Source: Limnoperna fortunei (lineage: Eukaryota; Mollusca; Bivalvia; Mytilida; Modiolidae). From it: DNA of 64,000 bases. The notes under the pieces are model-generated. The model saw nothing but the letters and a program-made list of their open reading frames with translations. It had not been told where the DNA came from and made no database searches. Made by a program: the position numbers and the translations under genes. The DNA is taken from assembly GCA_944474755.1 (NCBI GenBank), contig OX104115.1, positions 64,236,648 to 64,300,647 on the forward strand. Reading direction: 5' to 3'. Each line of letters starts with the position of its first letter. Position 1 is the stretch's first letter. Below, piece by piece: positions 1 through 13,300 of the stretch.

Positions 1-32
1 TCGTCGGCGTCTGTAAACTTTTTACATTTTAA

Positions 33-1200
33 TCTTCTTCTCTGAAACCACTTGGCCAATTGAAACCAAACTTGGCCATAATGTTCATTGGATGGACCTT
101 TACAAAGTTTGTGTTTTTTATTTTAATTGGTAAACCAATATGGCCGCCACCTCAAGACTTAGTTTAACATAGGACCCTATGGGAAAAATGTTAAAAAGGG
201 CTTCTTCTCTGAAACCGTTTAACCAATCAAAACAAAACTTACTAGCAATATTGTTTGAATGGTCTTCTATAAAGTGTGTGTTTTTGATGGGAATTGGAAA
301 TTCAAAATGGCCGCCACCACAGGACTTAGTTTAACATAGAACCCTATGGGAACAAGTTTTAAAAGGCTTCTTCTCTGAAACCGGTCAACCAATGGAACAA
401 AAACTTACTAGCAATATTGTTTGGATGGTCCTCTATAAAGTTTGTGTTTTTTATGGCAATTGGAAATTCAAAATGGCTGCCACTGCAGGACTTAATTTAA
501 CATAGGACCCTATGGGAAAAAGTTTGAAAGGCTTCTTTTCTGAAACCGGTCAACCAATGGAAACAAAACTTACTAGCAATATTGTTTGGATGGTCCTCTA
601 TAAAGTTAATGTTTTTTATCCCAATCGGAAATTCAAAATGGCCGCCACCGCAGGACTTGGTTTAACATTCGACCCTATGAGAAAAAAGTTTAAAAGGGCT
701 TCTTCTCTGAAACCATTTAACCTATCAAAACAAAACTTACTAGCAATATTGTTTGGATGGTCCTCTATAAAGTTTATGCTTTTTATGGCAATTGGAAATT
801 CAAAATGGCCGCTACCGCAGGACTTAGTTTAACATAGGACCCTATGGGAAAAAGTTTTTAAAGGCTTCTTCTCTGAAACCGGTTAATCAATGGAAACAAA
901 AACTTACTAGCAACATTGTTTGGATGGTCCTCTATAAAGTTTGTGTTTTTTATGGCAATTGGAAATTCAAAATGGCAACTACTGCAGGACTTAGTTTAAC
1001 ATAGGACTCTATGGGAAAAAGTTTTTAAAGGCTTCTTCTCTGGCAATTGGAAATGCAAAATGGCCGCCACCGCCGCAGGACTTAGTTTAACATAGGACCC
1101 TATGGGCAAATTTAAAAAATCTTCTCTATACAATCGGTTAACCAATGAAACAAAGCTTTCTAGTAATATTGTTTGGATGGTCCTATTAAAAGTTTATTGA
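33..1200. repeat. Tandem array, ~166-bp monomer
   Basis: About seven degenerate head-to-tail monomers are marked by the recurring start CTTCTTCTCTGAAACC at 33, 201, 367, 532, 699, 865 and 1032, giving a period of 165-168 bp. The last unit is internally deleted and a decayed half unit follows at ~1120. Each monomer contains an AAAATGGCCGCCAC stretch and ends in CATAGGACCCTATGGG. Open frames across it are by-products of the repeat. A Helitron-like 3' terminus follows at 1271-1290, so the array may be the tandem core of a non-autonomous Helitron-like ('pearl'/HINE-type) element whose 5' end is outside the window. Bivalve pearl elements are known for ~160-bp tandem cores; the assignment is inference. 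Confidence 0.85.
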
Positions 1201-1258
1201 AAATTACAGGACTTACTTTAACATCAGGGAAATGCCATCTTCATTGCCTATAAAATCA

Positions 1259-1290
1259 GGTGAGCGATACAGGCTCTTAAGAGCCTCTGG
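1259..1290 (+). mobile_element. Helitron-like 3' terminus
   Basis: A perfect 16-bp palindrome (AGGCTCTTAAGAGCCT, 1271-1286) is followed by CTGG (1287-1290) and then T. This matches the Helitron 3' rule of a hairpin followed by CTRR with insertion before T. The preceding GTGAGCGATAC also occurs in the related inverted copy at 40151-40185, which ends in CTAG. The MGAT4 exon starts only ten bases after the terminus, so the insertion almost touches the splice acceptor. Confidence 0.65.
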
Positions 1291-1300
1291 TTTGTTTCAG

Positions 1301-4300
1301 CTTCTATTGTTATTGGGATACCTACTATTAAGCGAGACAAGATTAGCTACCTCAGCAGTACATTAAAGTCATTGGTGGATGGTCTGTCTGCGGCTGAGAG
1401 AAATGACTGCCTGATAATTGTTTTTGTAGCAGAGGTAAAAACTCTGTATGATTAATAGATATATATGTCATGCTATAGAAACGTATGTTAACATCATCTA
1501 TCTCGGTAGTATTTTAAAGACAATGGTGGATGCTTTGGCGGTTTCACAGAGAAATGACTAGTCCTTAAGCTGTAAGCTATGGTAAAAGGGGGAATACTTG
1601 AAGGAGTTCACTAAAAATATTTAAATGGTTCTTTGAAAGATCTTGCATCTCAGAAACATGCATAATAATGTCCATGTTCAAGTCTGGTAAAGGTCACGCA
1701 TATGGCAAGATAGTAAATTTAGCAACAGGAAAGATTTTTTGTATCAGCATTTTTTTTCAGCTATATCATGGCATCCAGTTTTTATTGGGAGAGCAAGCAG
1801 GTCTATCCAGAGAAAACCCAGGACTTGACAATGATAACCGGAAATCCTGGTAAATTTAGATTAGAGTCGAACACATCCTGCCCAAGGTGACACTCAAACC
1901 TGCAACCTCAGTGTTGGCCATCTTCGCTAGCCAAGGGTTACGATCCGATACTATTATCTTCACCCTTGGCAGACTGAGCCATAAAATCGTATTTCCCGCC
2001 CAGCGACATCTATCGGAATTAATCAGAAAACTTAAACTCCGCCCATATGAATTACATCATTTTTAGCCAATCAAAAGAACGGTATTATGCAAGTTTTGTA
2101 AGAAGTAATGGCTGCGCCCAGTGACTTTCCAAAACTAATATGTGAATTACTCAAAATAGATTCTTTAACCCAAAATCAGAAGGATGCGATCGAAGCTTTA
2201 ACGCAGGGAAAAGATGTTTTCGTAGGGACAAGAACGGGTAGTGGAAAATCTTTGACCTACGAATGTATTCCGGTAATTGAGCCTGGCGCAATCACCATTG
2301 TTATAGCCCCGTTGGTGAACATAATGACAGAACAATGCAGAAAACTCCAAAACATCGGCTTAAAGGCTACGTATATTGGGAAAGACCAAGCGGAAAATGA
2401 AGCTATTGAAAACGCCCAGTTCGACTTTGTATTTGGAAGTCCAGAATCCGTTTTAGGGAACTCAAAATGGCGAGAAGTGTGAAAAATCGCCATGTTACCA
2501 AGATAAACTGAGATACATCGTCATGGACGAAGCACATACAGTCTTGTTATGGTAAGACGATGTCTGTATATAAAAAAATTGATTCAAGCACACATGCACT
2601 CATTAAAATGGTTCCTAACATGAAGTATTTAAAGTAAATATATTAATGTATATTTATATGATAGATATATTAGTATATAATAATCTATATAAACATATCC
2701 CACAACCCACAAGTCTTGGAAGCCTAGATAATGTACATGAGGACACAGTCATCAGATTATTGGGGGGGGGGGGGGGGGTACATTAAATGAAATCATACAA
2801 TGGCATAAATTTTATCGTGGAAGCTCAGATATGCCGTTTTCATGTTGATACTTAAAGAGGTGGAGAAAAGAAAGAAAACATAAGCAAATATTGTATTATT
2901 TGTATTGTGAACCAACAACCTACGTCACAATATTTTTTCGGATCGTGAAATTCTGATCTCACGGGCAATATGGGGATGGGGGATGGGGATATATCAATCG
3001 GGTAAAAATAGGTACCAGGCTGTCTCTTCAGTGAGAAATTATAATGTCAGTGATCCTGTCCTTTTTATACTAGTTCTGCATTCATAATTAGTTGATAATC
3101 AGTTTAAGGGATATTGTAATTGCGATTTTTAAATCCATTGTAGGGGAGAGCAGTCAAATAAAGAAGAACCTTTTAGAGAATGGTTTGGAAAAATTGGAGA
3201 GCTAAGATCGCTATGTCCAGCAGCACAAATGATTGCACTAACAGCAACATCGGGACCTTCACAACGACGCAGAATTATGAAAAGCCTGTGTTTTAGAATT
3301 TCCAGTAAGATAATAACCGACTCACCAGACAGAGCAAATATCAAAATTACTAGCGTGTGCATTCCAAACAATGACAACTTGGACATCATATTTAGCTGGC
3401 TAGTACATTCTCTGAAGTCATTAAAAGAGAAAATGCCTCGACATGTAATTTTTTGCGAGACAATTGTCAACACCTCAAGAATATATTCATTTTTTGTCAA
3501 ACATTTTGGCAATGAGTGTAAATTCATAAACATGTTTCACAGTAAAACCAATGAAAAAATCAAGGAATTTATCAGGAATGACATGAGTGAAGTTAGTGGT
3601 ACAATTAGACTACTTGTGTGTACCAATTCTGCTGGAATGGGAGTAAATTTTAGTGCTTTATACAATGTTGTTCACTACGGACTACCCCGAGAGATGGACA
3701 CTTTTGTACAGCAAATGGGTCGTTGTGGCAGGGATGGACAGTTCTCACATGAGCTGATACTCTACAAAGCTCACAAGGGGCATCTAAAAAATGTAGAGTC
3801 TGACCTAGTACAACTTGCAAAGGACACAACAGTTTGTCGAAGATTAACTTTATGCAATTCATATTTACTGAAGAAGACAGACATTTCACCTTTACACAAT
3901 TGTTGTGATATTTGTGAAATTAGTTGTAAATGTGAGGATGAAACATGTCCAAACAGTCATATTTCCAAAACATTTGAAAGTGACGATTCAGCTGAAGAAG
4001 GAATGACAAGGGAGGTTACACAAATGGAACAGACATTATTGAGACAAAGACTGTTAACTTTAAGAAGTCTCATTTCAGATGGCGAGCAATTGATACAGGC
4101 TGAGATTATTCACGGATTGACAGATGGAGCAATATGCCAGATCATAGCTAATTGTGACAAGATTTTTTCTGCCAATGATGTCATGAAGTATTGTCCAGTG
4201 TGGTCATATGAACTTGGTGTACAAATTTCTAAAATTATAAGTGAAGTATTTGGGGATGCTGAAATGTATGATCTAGCTGTTTATAGTGACACAGAATCAG

Positions 4301-7300
4301 ATTAGAAATAAATTTGATGCTATGACTGTTATACATAAAAATGTTTCCTTATTTGAAAAATATATATATTTATCATAACTGAAAATAAATTGTAAAATAT
4401 CATCTGTCTTAAATATACAATAATGGCAATCTCCAAAAATAACTTTTTGTTATGCAGGGAATATAAATATTAAAACACGTTTATCATTGTGACCCGCAAA
4501 TGTTTTGTTCAACATCACTTTCAGCAATTGTTTCAGCTTTATTTTGTTGTCAAGTCTTTATAGGGTAGTGCACAGCGAAAACCTCTGACCAATCAATTAT
4601 AGATAACTAAATGCCATGTTGAAGTAGCTGCAGTAAGGCTTGAACATGCAAATTCCATGTTTGCAAACCAGAGATCAATAATCAGTCAGCTACCTTAACC
4701 ATATGGCTACTGAAGGCCTTCACTAGGTAAATCAAAACCTATATGATGAACTAACTTGATACTCAGTTTTTTTATTGCATACTTTAACACACAAGTTTAT
4801 ATCATACACAGTACACTACAAAAAGACAAAATATATACATGTATTTTCAAAATTGTTAGATATGAATTTAATTAAACTTTCAAGAAGATTAAAACAATTT
4901 AAATAATTTTTTAAATCTGCACAAAAAAGAGTAACAATGAGTCTTGTAGTACTGTTGTAAATATCACATATTAACGATGAATTTAGGTTGCTAAATGGTT
5001 TCATATGAAAGACGTTCCTTATTGTCTGTTATCCACTTGTGTAAAGCCATAACATTTACTCTTGCAAAAATATCAATAAATCCAGGAAATGCTACAAATT
5101 CACGCCCTGGAATGTAGTCAAATATTTTTCCTGATTGTAGTTCAGGCACCATTGCTAATACATCATTTGATGGTTCAGGCCGTTTTGTTCCAGATGCCTT
5201 CTGAAATATTTCTGACTGCATATTTTCAAGAATTTCCTCTTGAATCTGTAAGCTCAATGCGGAATTTCTAGCACTCTGATATGTTGCATTGGCTCCTTGG
5301 GCATATATTTTCTTCTTCACTGACTGAACCAACAGTTCCACTAAGTTGTCATTTGGGATGTTGTTTCCAAATTTTCCCTGAAGATTTGCAGTGCAATTCC
5401 ATAAATATTCATATGCAAGCCTTGGGGTAAGCAAAGAGTAGCAGTACGCCATAAATCGAAATAACCACAACTGGTATTTTGTATGGTTACCAACACAAGA
5501 TAACAACATCTGGAATTTTGAGTTCAGCAAAATTCTATCTCCATCACCCATTCTGTATGCATTGTTGGTATCTCGTAATAAAAGAGCACATTTCATAAAG
5601 GAGGCCCTATAAAGTGCTATGTGGTCTTTCTTCATTGTGTCATCTGTGTCTGCCAAGTTTATTACCTCCCACTGGTGTTGCGTTGTCAAATGTCTTTTTA
5701 GACCTCCTTTAGTTTTGTACATTTTGTTACATGCTTCACATTTATACTTTGATGTTTCCTGGTCATACATAGATTCTATTTGTCTTGATTGGGTATCTAA
5801 TGCATGCGATCTTTCAGATAATGCTGGCAAATCTGAAATAAAGATAATTTACTTAAGTATTAAACAGCAAGGGTCTTAACAGGAAATTTTGGTTTTTGTT
5901 TGGTGCTTTATGCCATTTCAACATGTCTAATGTTATGAATACATGTAATATAGTCCAGCATATTGGATTGCATGAAGTTGGGATCAAACTTGTGATATTC
6001 TTTAGTGATAAAAAAATAAACCATTTACGCCGAGACCGATCCCAGGTATGTATTGACTATGCTACGCAGTTGACACACTGATAATGCTCATTTTTATAAT
6101 GGTATAACATATTTTACAATTCAATACATAAGTAAATATGTTTTGTTTTCCATAATATCTGTTGTGCCCTTTAAATATTTTGACACATATTAAGTTATTA
6201 ACATATTCTCACCATCTGTTATCTTTATGTACTTTTCCAAAATGTCCTTTGCAATATTTGAAATGAAATGGTAATGTTCCTCCTGTGGTAAAATGTTGAA
6301 CAGTTGCTGTTTTCTAATTGGCTCTGCATCTACATCAGATAATTCTAGCAAATGCATACAAGCAGCCACTATGTAAGAATCGAGGCAGTCGTCCATGAAG
6401 GCATAGTGTGCCCTGAAAAAAAGCTAAAATTTTACTGGATGCATTTTTGTTAAGCAGAATAATTAACAACAAAACTCTCCCGATCCAAAATACAAACAAA
6501 AATGGATACGGCAACATAGAACAATTATTCTATTGTACTGAAATTAATGTCAACAGTTTCATTTTCATCTTTATTGCTGCACTTTAATAATTTTATTTCA
6601 CAAATATTTTTCTTGTTTAAAAGTTATTAACGCAACAATACGTAAAATGTATTACCTATATTTCTGAATAACTTCCTCAGATCCATGGACATCAATACGC
6701 CCTACAAAGTTTCGCAGATGACTGAGTGTCCCTTTATCTCCAGCAGATGTAGCTTTGTAGAAAATCTGGTATATGAACTAAAAAGACAATTGTAGGAAAA
6801 TAAAAAATATGAAATGTATTCAATTACATAGTATCACAACACAGATCATACTTTTAAATAAACATGCATACTTTTATGACATATGTTTGTATGCAGTGAG
6901 GTGTAGTTATTAAGTTAAGAGAATAACACAGCAAACCATAAAAATTTAAGGTTCCCAAAATTACTCTATATTCATAAAATTAACTTCATAAAAATAAAAA
7001 TTTTTTAAATTGTTTTTTGTTCAATTTGTATGAACAGATGAATCAAATCTTAAATATAGTGTTTTAACAATACTACTAATACTCTACATGTACATGTGAA
7101 ATATAAACTCATTCTATTGTAATGATTGTATAAACATACTTTTTAAAATTAACAATTTCTGCTAAAGTAAAATATACAGTACCAAAGTAACAAATGGAAT
7201 TCAGTACCTCTGTAATAAAGAAATTATTACAGAAGTATCAAAATACTTTTAAGATATTTAATATTCATGTACTTTGAGACTATCAACTTGAACAATAACA

Positions 7301-10300
7301 TACATGTATTAAAAACTGCATAAATAGTACATGTATATATTTTACTTTAGCTTTCCAAACTCATGCTTCAACATATGAAATGAACAATAAAATAAACTGC
7401 ATGCTTGAACTGAAACATTAAACTGGCATTTATACTAAACCTACATAAAGTGGAGGAGGATTTTATACCATGTATAGTGCTTTAAATTTGATTTTAATTC
7501 ACATACTGACTGGGTAAGTATATCATGATGTGGTAAAACAATATACTAGAATTAAACTAAAAATAACATCAGTGACATTAATTTGTAAAACCTGTGCGTT
7601 TCAAACAACATTTAAAAAAATTTCTATCTGGAAATTACATGTACATACATGTATGTATTATTTAAAACCATTCCAAATGAACAACTCAATAACAACTAAA
7701 TAAAAGAGAAATACTTGTATTATAGTTTAACAGTTGGTTTCATTTTTGTTAAAAACCTACTTAATTTTCTATGTTGTAATGGTTGTTATGCTACTAACAA
7801 AAACATAAACACATGCCTTTTGAAAATGTTAATATCAAATGAACTTGAACTTTTGACTGCAATACCAAAAGCAGGTTCATCATCCTATGCAAGCCCTCAG
7901 GACGATGTATTACACCAGCCAGTCTTTCAAAGTTTGTTGTTCCATTTAACATAGCTAATTGTGCTGAGTAGGCTCGTTCATTTGTAAGGACATCTCCTCC
8001 AAAAACCCTTTTCTTAATAACAGATGGAGTTTCCTCATCTGTTCGAGGAATATACCTGGCATGAATGTGTTCTAAGATGGAGATCATGTCCTCAGATTTG
8101 TTCTCACTCTTGTCCAGCATATCAAGTATAACAAATTCTGATTTACTAGCTAGTTCATTCAAATGAGGATGTTCTATATATTTGGGTATGCAAGCAGAAT
8201 ATTTTTTCAAAGCTCCAACATATTTGACAAGAACATTCATTATATGGAAGAGAAAATGTTGGTCCAACTTGTTACACTCATCCCTATTAGGAACAAAAGT
8301 GCTGTTATCAACAGTATTTATGTCTGCAATTGGTACAGTATCTTCCAAATTAGAATTTACAACTCTCTTGTGTAGCCCTACTAACAAAAACCAATGCCAT
8401 CTCTGTCTTCTCTTATCAATACTCATCTTTGATGGACTTCTGCTTATATCTATATTGTCCCCTATAATATCACTTGACACCAAATTTTCACTCATACCTG
8501 TTTTTTCTAATGCTTCTTTTTCTTTAAGCATAAGATTTTCAATTTTGATGGTCTGTCTTTCCAATAGCTTTTTCCTTTGCTTTGAAACTGCTGAAGATGA
8601 AACACATAATCCCATTTTTGCCAGTGTGTCAATAGTCTACAAAAAATACAAAACACATTCAGGCAGTTTTTTCATGCAAGGTTTTTTAACGTTATTTGAT
8701 ACTACATGTACATGTAATGGATTATATGAAAAACGAAGTTAAGATGAAGCAGATTTTTTTTTATATATGATATAATATTCATGTAGTTAATATTCACATA
8801 CCGGTACATGTACATGTTATTAAAAACTTTACAAATTGATGCATACCAATATTCAATATTAAAGTATTCTGAGGATTTTTGTTAATGTTGTTGAGGGTAG
8901 TTGAGCAACATATTTTTTATAGTTTTACCTCATCAGTAGCTCCACCTCTATCTAGAATTTGGCCTAAAATATGATGCAGAGCTGATAGCTGAACATTCCT
9001 GAACTTAAGAGCTACAGCTGATGTTACTACTGTCCCTAGAATGGATCCATTAACAATGGTACTCATCGCTCGATATAAAAGTGGTGCTTTATCTTTAATA
9101 TCACTGTTCAATCTGTCTATTGAAAATGTAGCCATATTTTTGCTGGAACAATCCCTTAACAGAGAAGGGTTTTTTCTGGCACACATGACAGTAGACTGCT
9201 TTTTAAGTTCTGTCATAAAACATTTGTTTAGTGACTCCTTCAAATCTGATTTAAATATCAGCTTGCTTATTTTGTCTTTTGATGAATCCCTTGAAATGTT
9301 TGTCACAATTTGTCTGTATAGCCCTGGCTTCACAAACCTACTTTTGATCTTCTCAGATTTCGATGGTCTGAATAATACCTATAAATTTGATAAAAATCAT
9401 CATTTTAATGTTTTTTTCTGAAATTAACATCTGCATGTATTTATTTGAAACATACTTAATAGAATTTCACACATTTTACTTGCATGCTTACTTTTGTGAA
9501 AAATACTATGAAATATTTTTTTTCCTTTCATGTCATATACATACAACATAGCTGTATAATAATATACGGACAGTTTGATAACAAAAAAACAAAACAAAAA
9601 AGAAACCCATCAAACTCCATGTATGGTTGTGTTCTACATATATATTATTTCTATTCCATGCTTGTCTGACCAATTTTTGTCTGATCTATATTCATATTCT
9701 ATCATTCTACTGTTAATTTATATCTGTTAAAAAGCTCTGAATTCCTTATGTTCTTTATTTGTTACTGTACCGACTCTGAATAAAACCTTTTTTTGTGTTG
9801 TCTTAAATGGATATACATGTCTGAGGGCCATTTGAATCAGAATCCTAGTAGCAATGTATATTATGTAACAGTTACCTTCACTTTTGTAGGTGAAAATAAA
9901 GCAACACTGATCTTCCTTTTTGTCCCTGGTTTTGGTTCCTCATATCGTTCAGTCTTTGGCAAAATTAATCTCCGAGATTCCTTCGGTGGTGTGAAAAGTA
10001 GAGCTTTTTTCCCCTTTCTTGGTGTGGGAGAATGAACTATGGAACCTTTACTTGGTTGTGTATTTATAGGTGTTGTCGGGTCTGGTATGGATGTCTGAAG
10101 CAACTTTTCGGGCGTTTTTCGCTTACCAATATTTTCTTTGTTAAAACTTTGTAAATATTTCGCTCTTAACAACTTTATTAATTCTGTTCTTTCATTTCGG
10201 AGAGCCTCAACACGGTGAATGATGTCAAAATCTAATTTCGATATTTTGTTCAACTTTGTAAAGCAATATAACCACATACATGCTTTGACAACCCGTCATT

Positions 10301-13300
10301 TATCCTTGGGACGTAACCTAAAACTTGACTAAGTTGATCTATAACTTTAAACGTGTCGGTAAAAATTGTCCTTCTGTGTTTTAAAGGTAATATTTCGTGG
10401 CATAATCTACAGTTGTCGACAATACACGCTGCCATGTTTATGTTTTTCAATCGCACATTTTATCAATGCGTGATCAGTAGTATCGAGCGTTCTGATTGGA
10501 CGCAGCTAGACTCAGCTGGAACCAATAAATGCCGGTAGCGGACAGACCAAAAAATCCGGCTCAATCTGCCAAGGGTGAAGATAAGAGTATCGGATCGTAA
10601 CCCTTGGCTAGCGAAGATGAGTGTTGGCAGGCATGTGATCAATAGTGACACACTACATTAACCACTCTTCCACCCAGGCCTGGCTACAAGAAAATGTTCT
10701 TAAACATTATGAAAGAACTGTATAAGGACCTGGTATCTAACAGTAAAGAGTAATGTTTGCTTAAATTTTTTCCTTGTAAAATTAGTGTTTTCAATATACT
10801 GTTTTCACAATCAGTAGTTAGGTGTATCCTATCACATGATCGATGGTGTCATGTAATTTTATTTTTAGGGCACTTTCCTTAACACACCATCTTTTAACAT
10901 CATATGAGCAGGATAAAACTTGACCCCCTTCTATAAATTTATGTTTAGTGTAGGCTTTGCACACTGGCACAACACATCACCGGTTTCAATTTGCATCGTC
11001 TTTTTTAATCCATCCCATATTTTGTTTTAAATGTTGCTGCTTTCCACTAAAATGGTCATATATTTTTATGAAATCACGTCCTTGAATGAGAGCGATTATA
11101 TCTTGAAAACGACTTATTCACATTAAAGATGCAAGAGGCATAATAATGCAGAAGGTCAATTTTTCGTAATGTGGAAAATGTGTATTTGAAAATATTGTTT
11201 AATAGTTAAACAAGGATCATATATATTGGTATTTATTAGAGACCATTAAAATGTTTGTACATGTACAGATAAGTTGTGAAATATAACAAGTGTGTTTTCA
11301 ATTTATACTGAGTAATATTAAATTTCATTTCTCTTTTTTAGCCTTATAATTATGAATATGTGGAATCTGTTGGTAGAGAAGTTCAAAACAGGTATGGTTG
11401 CTTTGATATTATACTCCTGGACAAATTCTGAAACCTAACAAAAAGTTTGACATACATCAGTTCTGTATTCCAAGTGTACAGGAAAAAACACAAAATAAAC
11501 AGACAATATTTAATAACATTTTGAACAGAAAGCAAGACTGTAAACATAGAAAAAATATCGGCTGTCATTTGTAAGGTTTAGTATAATTTAGCTCTTAGTT
11601 TGAAGGATATCACAACAGTAACTTGGTATTTATCATTAGCTGTTTAAGTTGTTAACTGTGATGTAATGTCAGCAGCTGTTTAAGTTGTTAACTGTAATGT
11701 AATGTCAGCAGCTGTCAGTGGTTATCTGTGATGTAATATCAGCAGCTGTTTAAGTTGTTAACTGTGATGTAATGTCAGCAGCTGTTTAAGTTGTTAACTG
11801 TAATGTAATGTCAGCAGCTGTCAGTGGTTATCTGTGATGTAATATCAGCAGCTGTTTAAGTTGTTAACAGTGATGTAATGTCAGCAGCTGTTTAAGTTGT
11901 TAACTGTGATGTAATGTCATTAGCTGTTTAAGTTGTTAACAGTGATGTAATATCAGCAGCTGTTTAAGTTGTTAACTGTGATGTAATGTCAGCAGCAGTT
12001 TAAGTTGTTAACTGTGATGTAATGTCAGCAGCTGTTTAAGTTGTTAACTGTGATGTAATGTCAGCAGCTGATTAAGTTCTCAACTATGAATTAATGTAAG
12101 TACCTGAATAGTATAAATGATTTACAATTTTAATTTTTAAAAGTTGGGGAAAAAACATGTGAATTATGTTTTGGAGATATTACAAAATAAAATCTTTCTG
12201 TAAAAGAGCACACATTTACATATATAAATTTGTTAATTTCATTCTTATTAAGTTTTCCAAAAGAGGTGGAGGCTGGATTAATAGAAGTTATTTCCCCATC
12301 AGAAGACTTTTATCCAAACTTAAATGATATACCATTAACCTATGGAGATACGCCAGAAAGGGTCAAGTAAGTAGTCCTGATTGACAGTTAAAACTTGATA
12401 AATAACTTGAAAGAAGCGAAGAAATACCAAAGGTTCAATCAAATCTCAAAGTGCAAAAACACTTATACAAAACAATTGGACACCCAACAATAAACACAGA
12501 ACAATCAACACACAAACAAAAACTCTCAAGAAAATGAGAGTGAACAAACATGGTCTGGACTAATAAGCAGTACCTGCCTGTTGACTTGAACGACTTCTTT
12601 AAGGTCTTGGTTTTTTATACCCCCTGCAAACTTGTTTGGGCGGGGTATATAGAAATCACCCTATCTGTCTGTCCACATCCCTTGTAAGCGTTTCTCCTCC
12701 TAAACCGCCTGACAGATTTTGATGAAACTTTACATGAAGGAAGTACATCATATGTAGATGTGCATGAAGAATTTTCGTCGCTGTAGGATATAATTCAGGG
12801 GAGATAATTGAACTTACTTTTTAAATATAGTATTCAGTGGGAGACCTCGTAAGCACAACTCCTAAACCGCTTGACAGATTTTGATGAAACTTTACATGAA
12901 GGAAGTACATCATATGTAGATATGCATGAAGAATTTGCAATCCTTTGGGATATTATTCAGGGGAGATAATTGGACTTGAAAGCGAAGCTGGTGTATCCCT
13001 TTGTGAGCATGCTCACAGTCCACACTTGTTATATTTATACCCTCTGCATCTGGGGTATATATTGATGGGAGTGTTTGCATTTAAAAACAAAATAATAAAT
13101 GCATACATTTTTAATAGGTTGTTTGAATGGTGGTAACACCACTTACATTAATTTAACAGCTAAAGGTATATCAAGGCATCTAGGTTTTATTAGGAAGAAA
13201 GCATTAGTACTTGGGCACCCCTGACCTTCTGTAGAAAACTAGCAATCCTTGTCAGTTAAGATTAGTGTCAAGCACACCCTGCCTGCAGTTAAACTTGAAA

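Larger units (their letters stand above)
1919..10619. mobile_element. 8.7-kb DNA transposon with helicase and transposase genes (AcademH-like)
   Basis: Both ends are defined by 62-bp terminal inverted repeats (1919-1980 and 10558-10619, two mismatches) and a perfect 9-bp target duplication. It carries two convergent, intron-containing genes: a RecQ-like helicase (+, 2108-4305) and a large DUF6589-like protein (-, 10435-4991), with their 3' ends 685 bp apart. The sequence directly shows it to be a cut-and-paste-type TIR element. Transposase plus SF2 helicase with a 9-10 bp duplication is what I recall for AcademH elements of animals and fungi; that name is from memory and should be tested by a search. 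Each gene is broken by one small indel, so this copy may be dead by itself, but it looks young. Confidence 0.9.

Noticed and set aside
512..832. 106-codon open frame
   Set aside because: Lies within the 166-bp tandem array and reads the repeat nearly twice; no protein features.
7715..9669. Plus-strand frames of 60-190 codons opposite the transposase
   Set aside because: They are antisense shadows of its exons or intron frames without support.
11635..12100. CRISPR-like array
   Set aside because: Units are contiguous without unique spacers, and the DNA is from an animal; it is a minisatellite.
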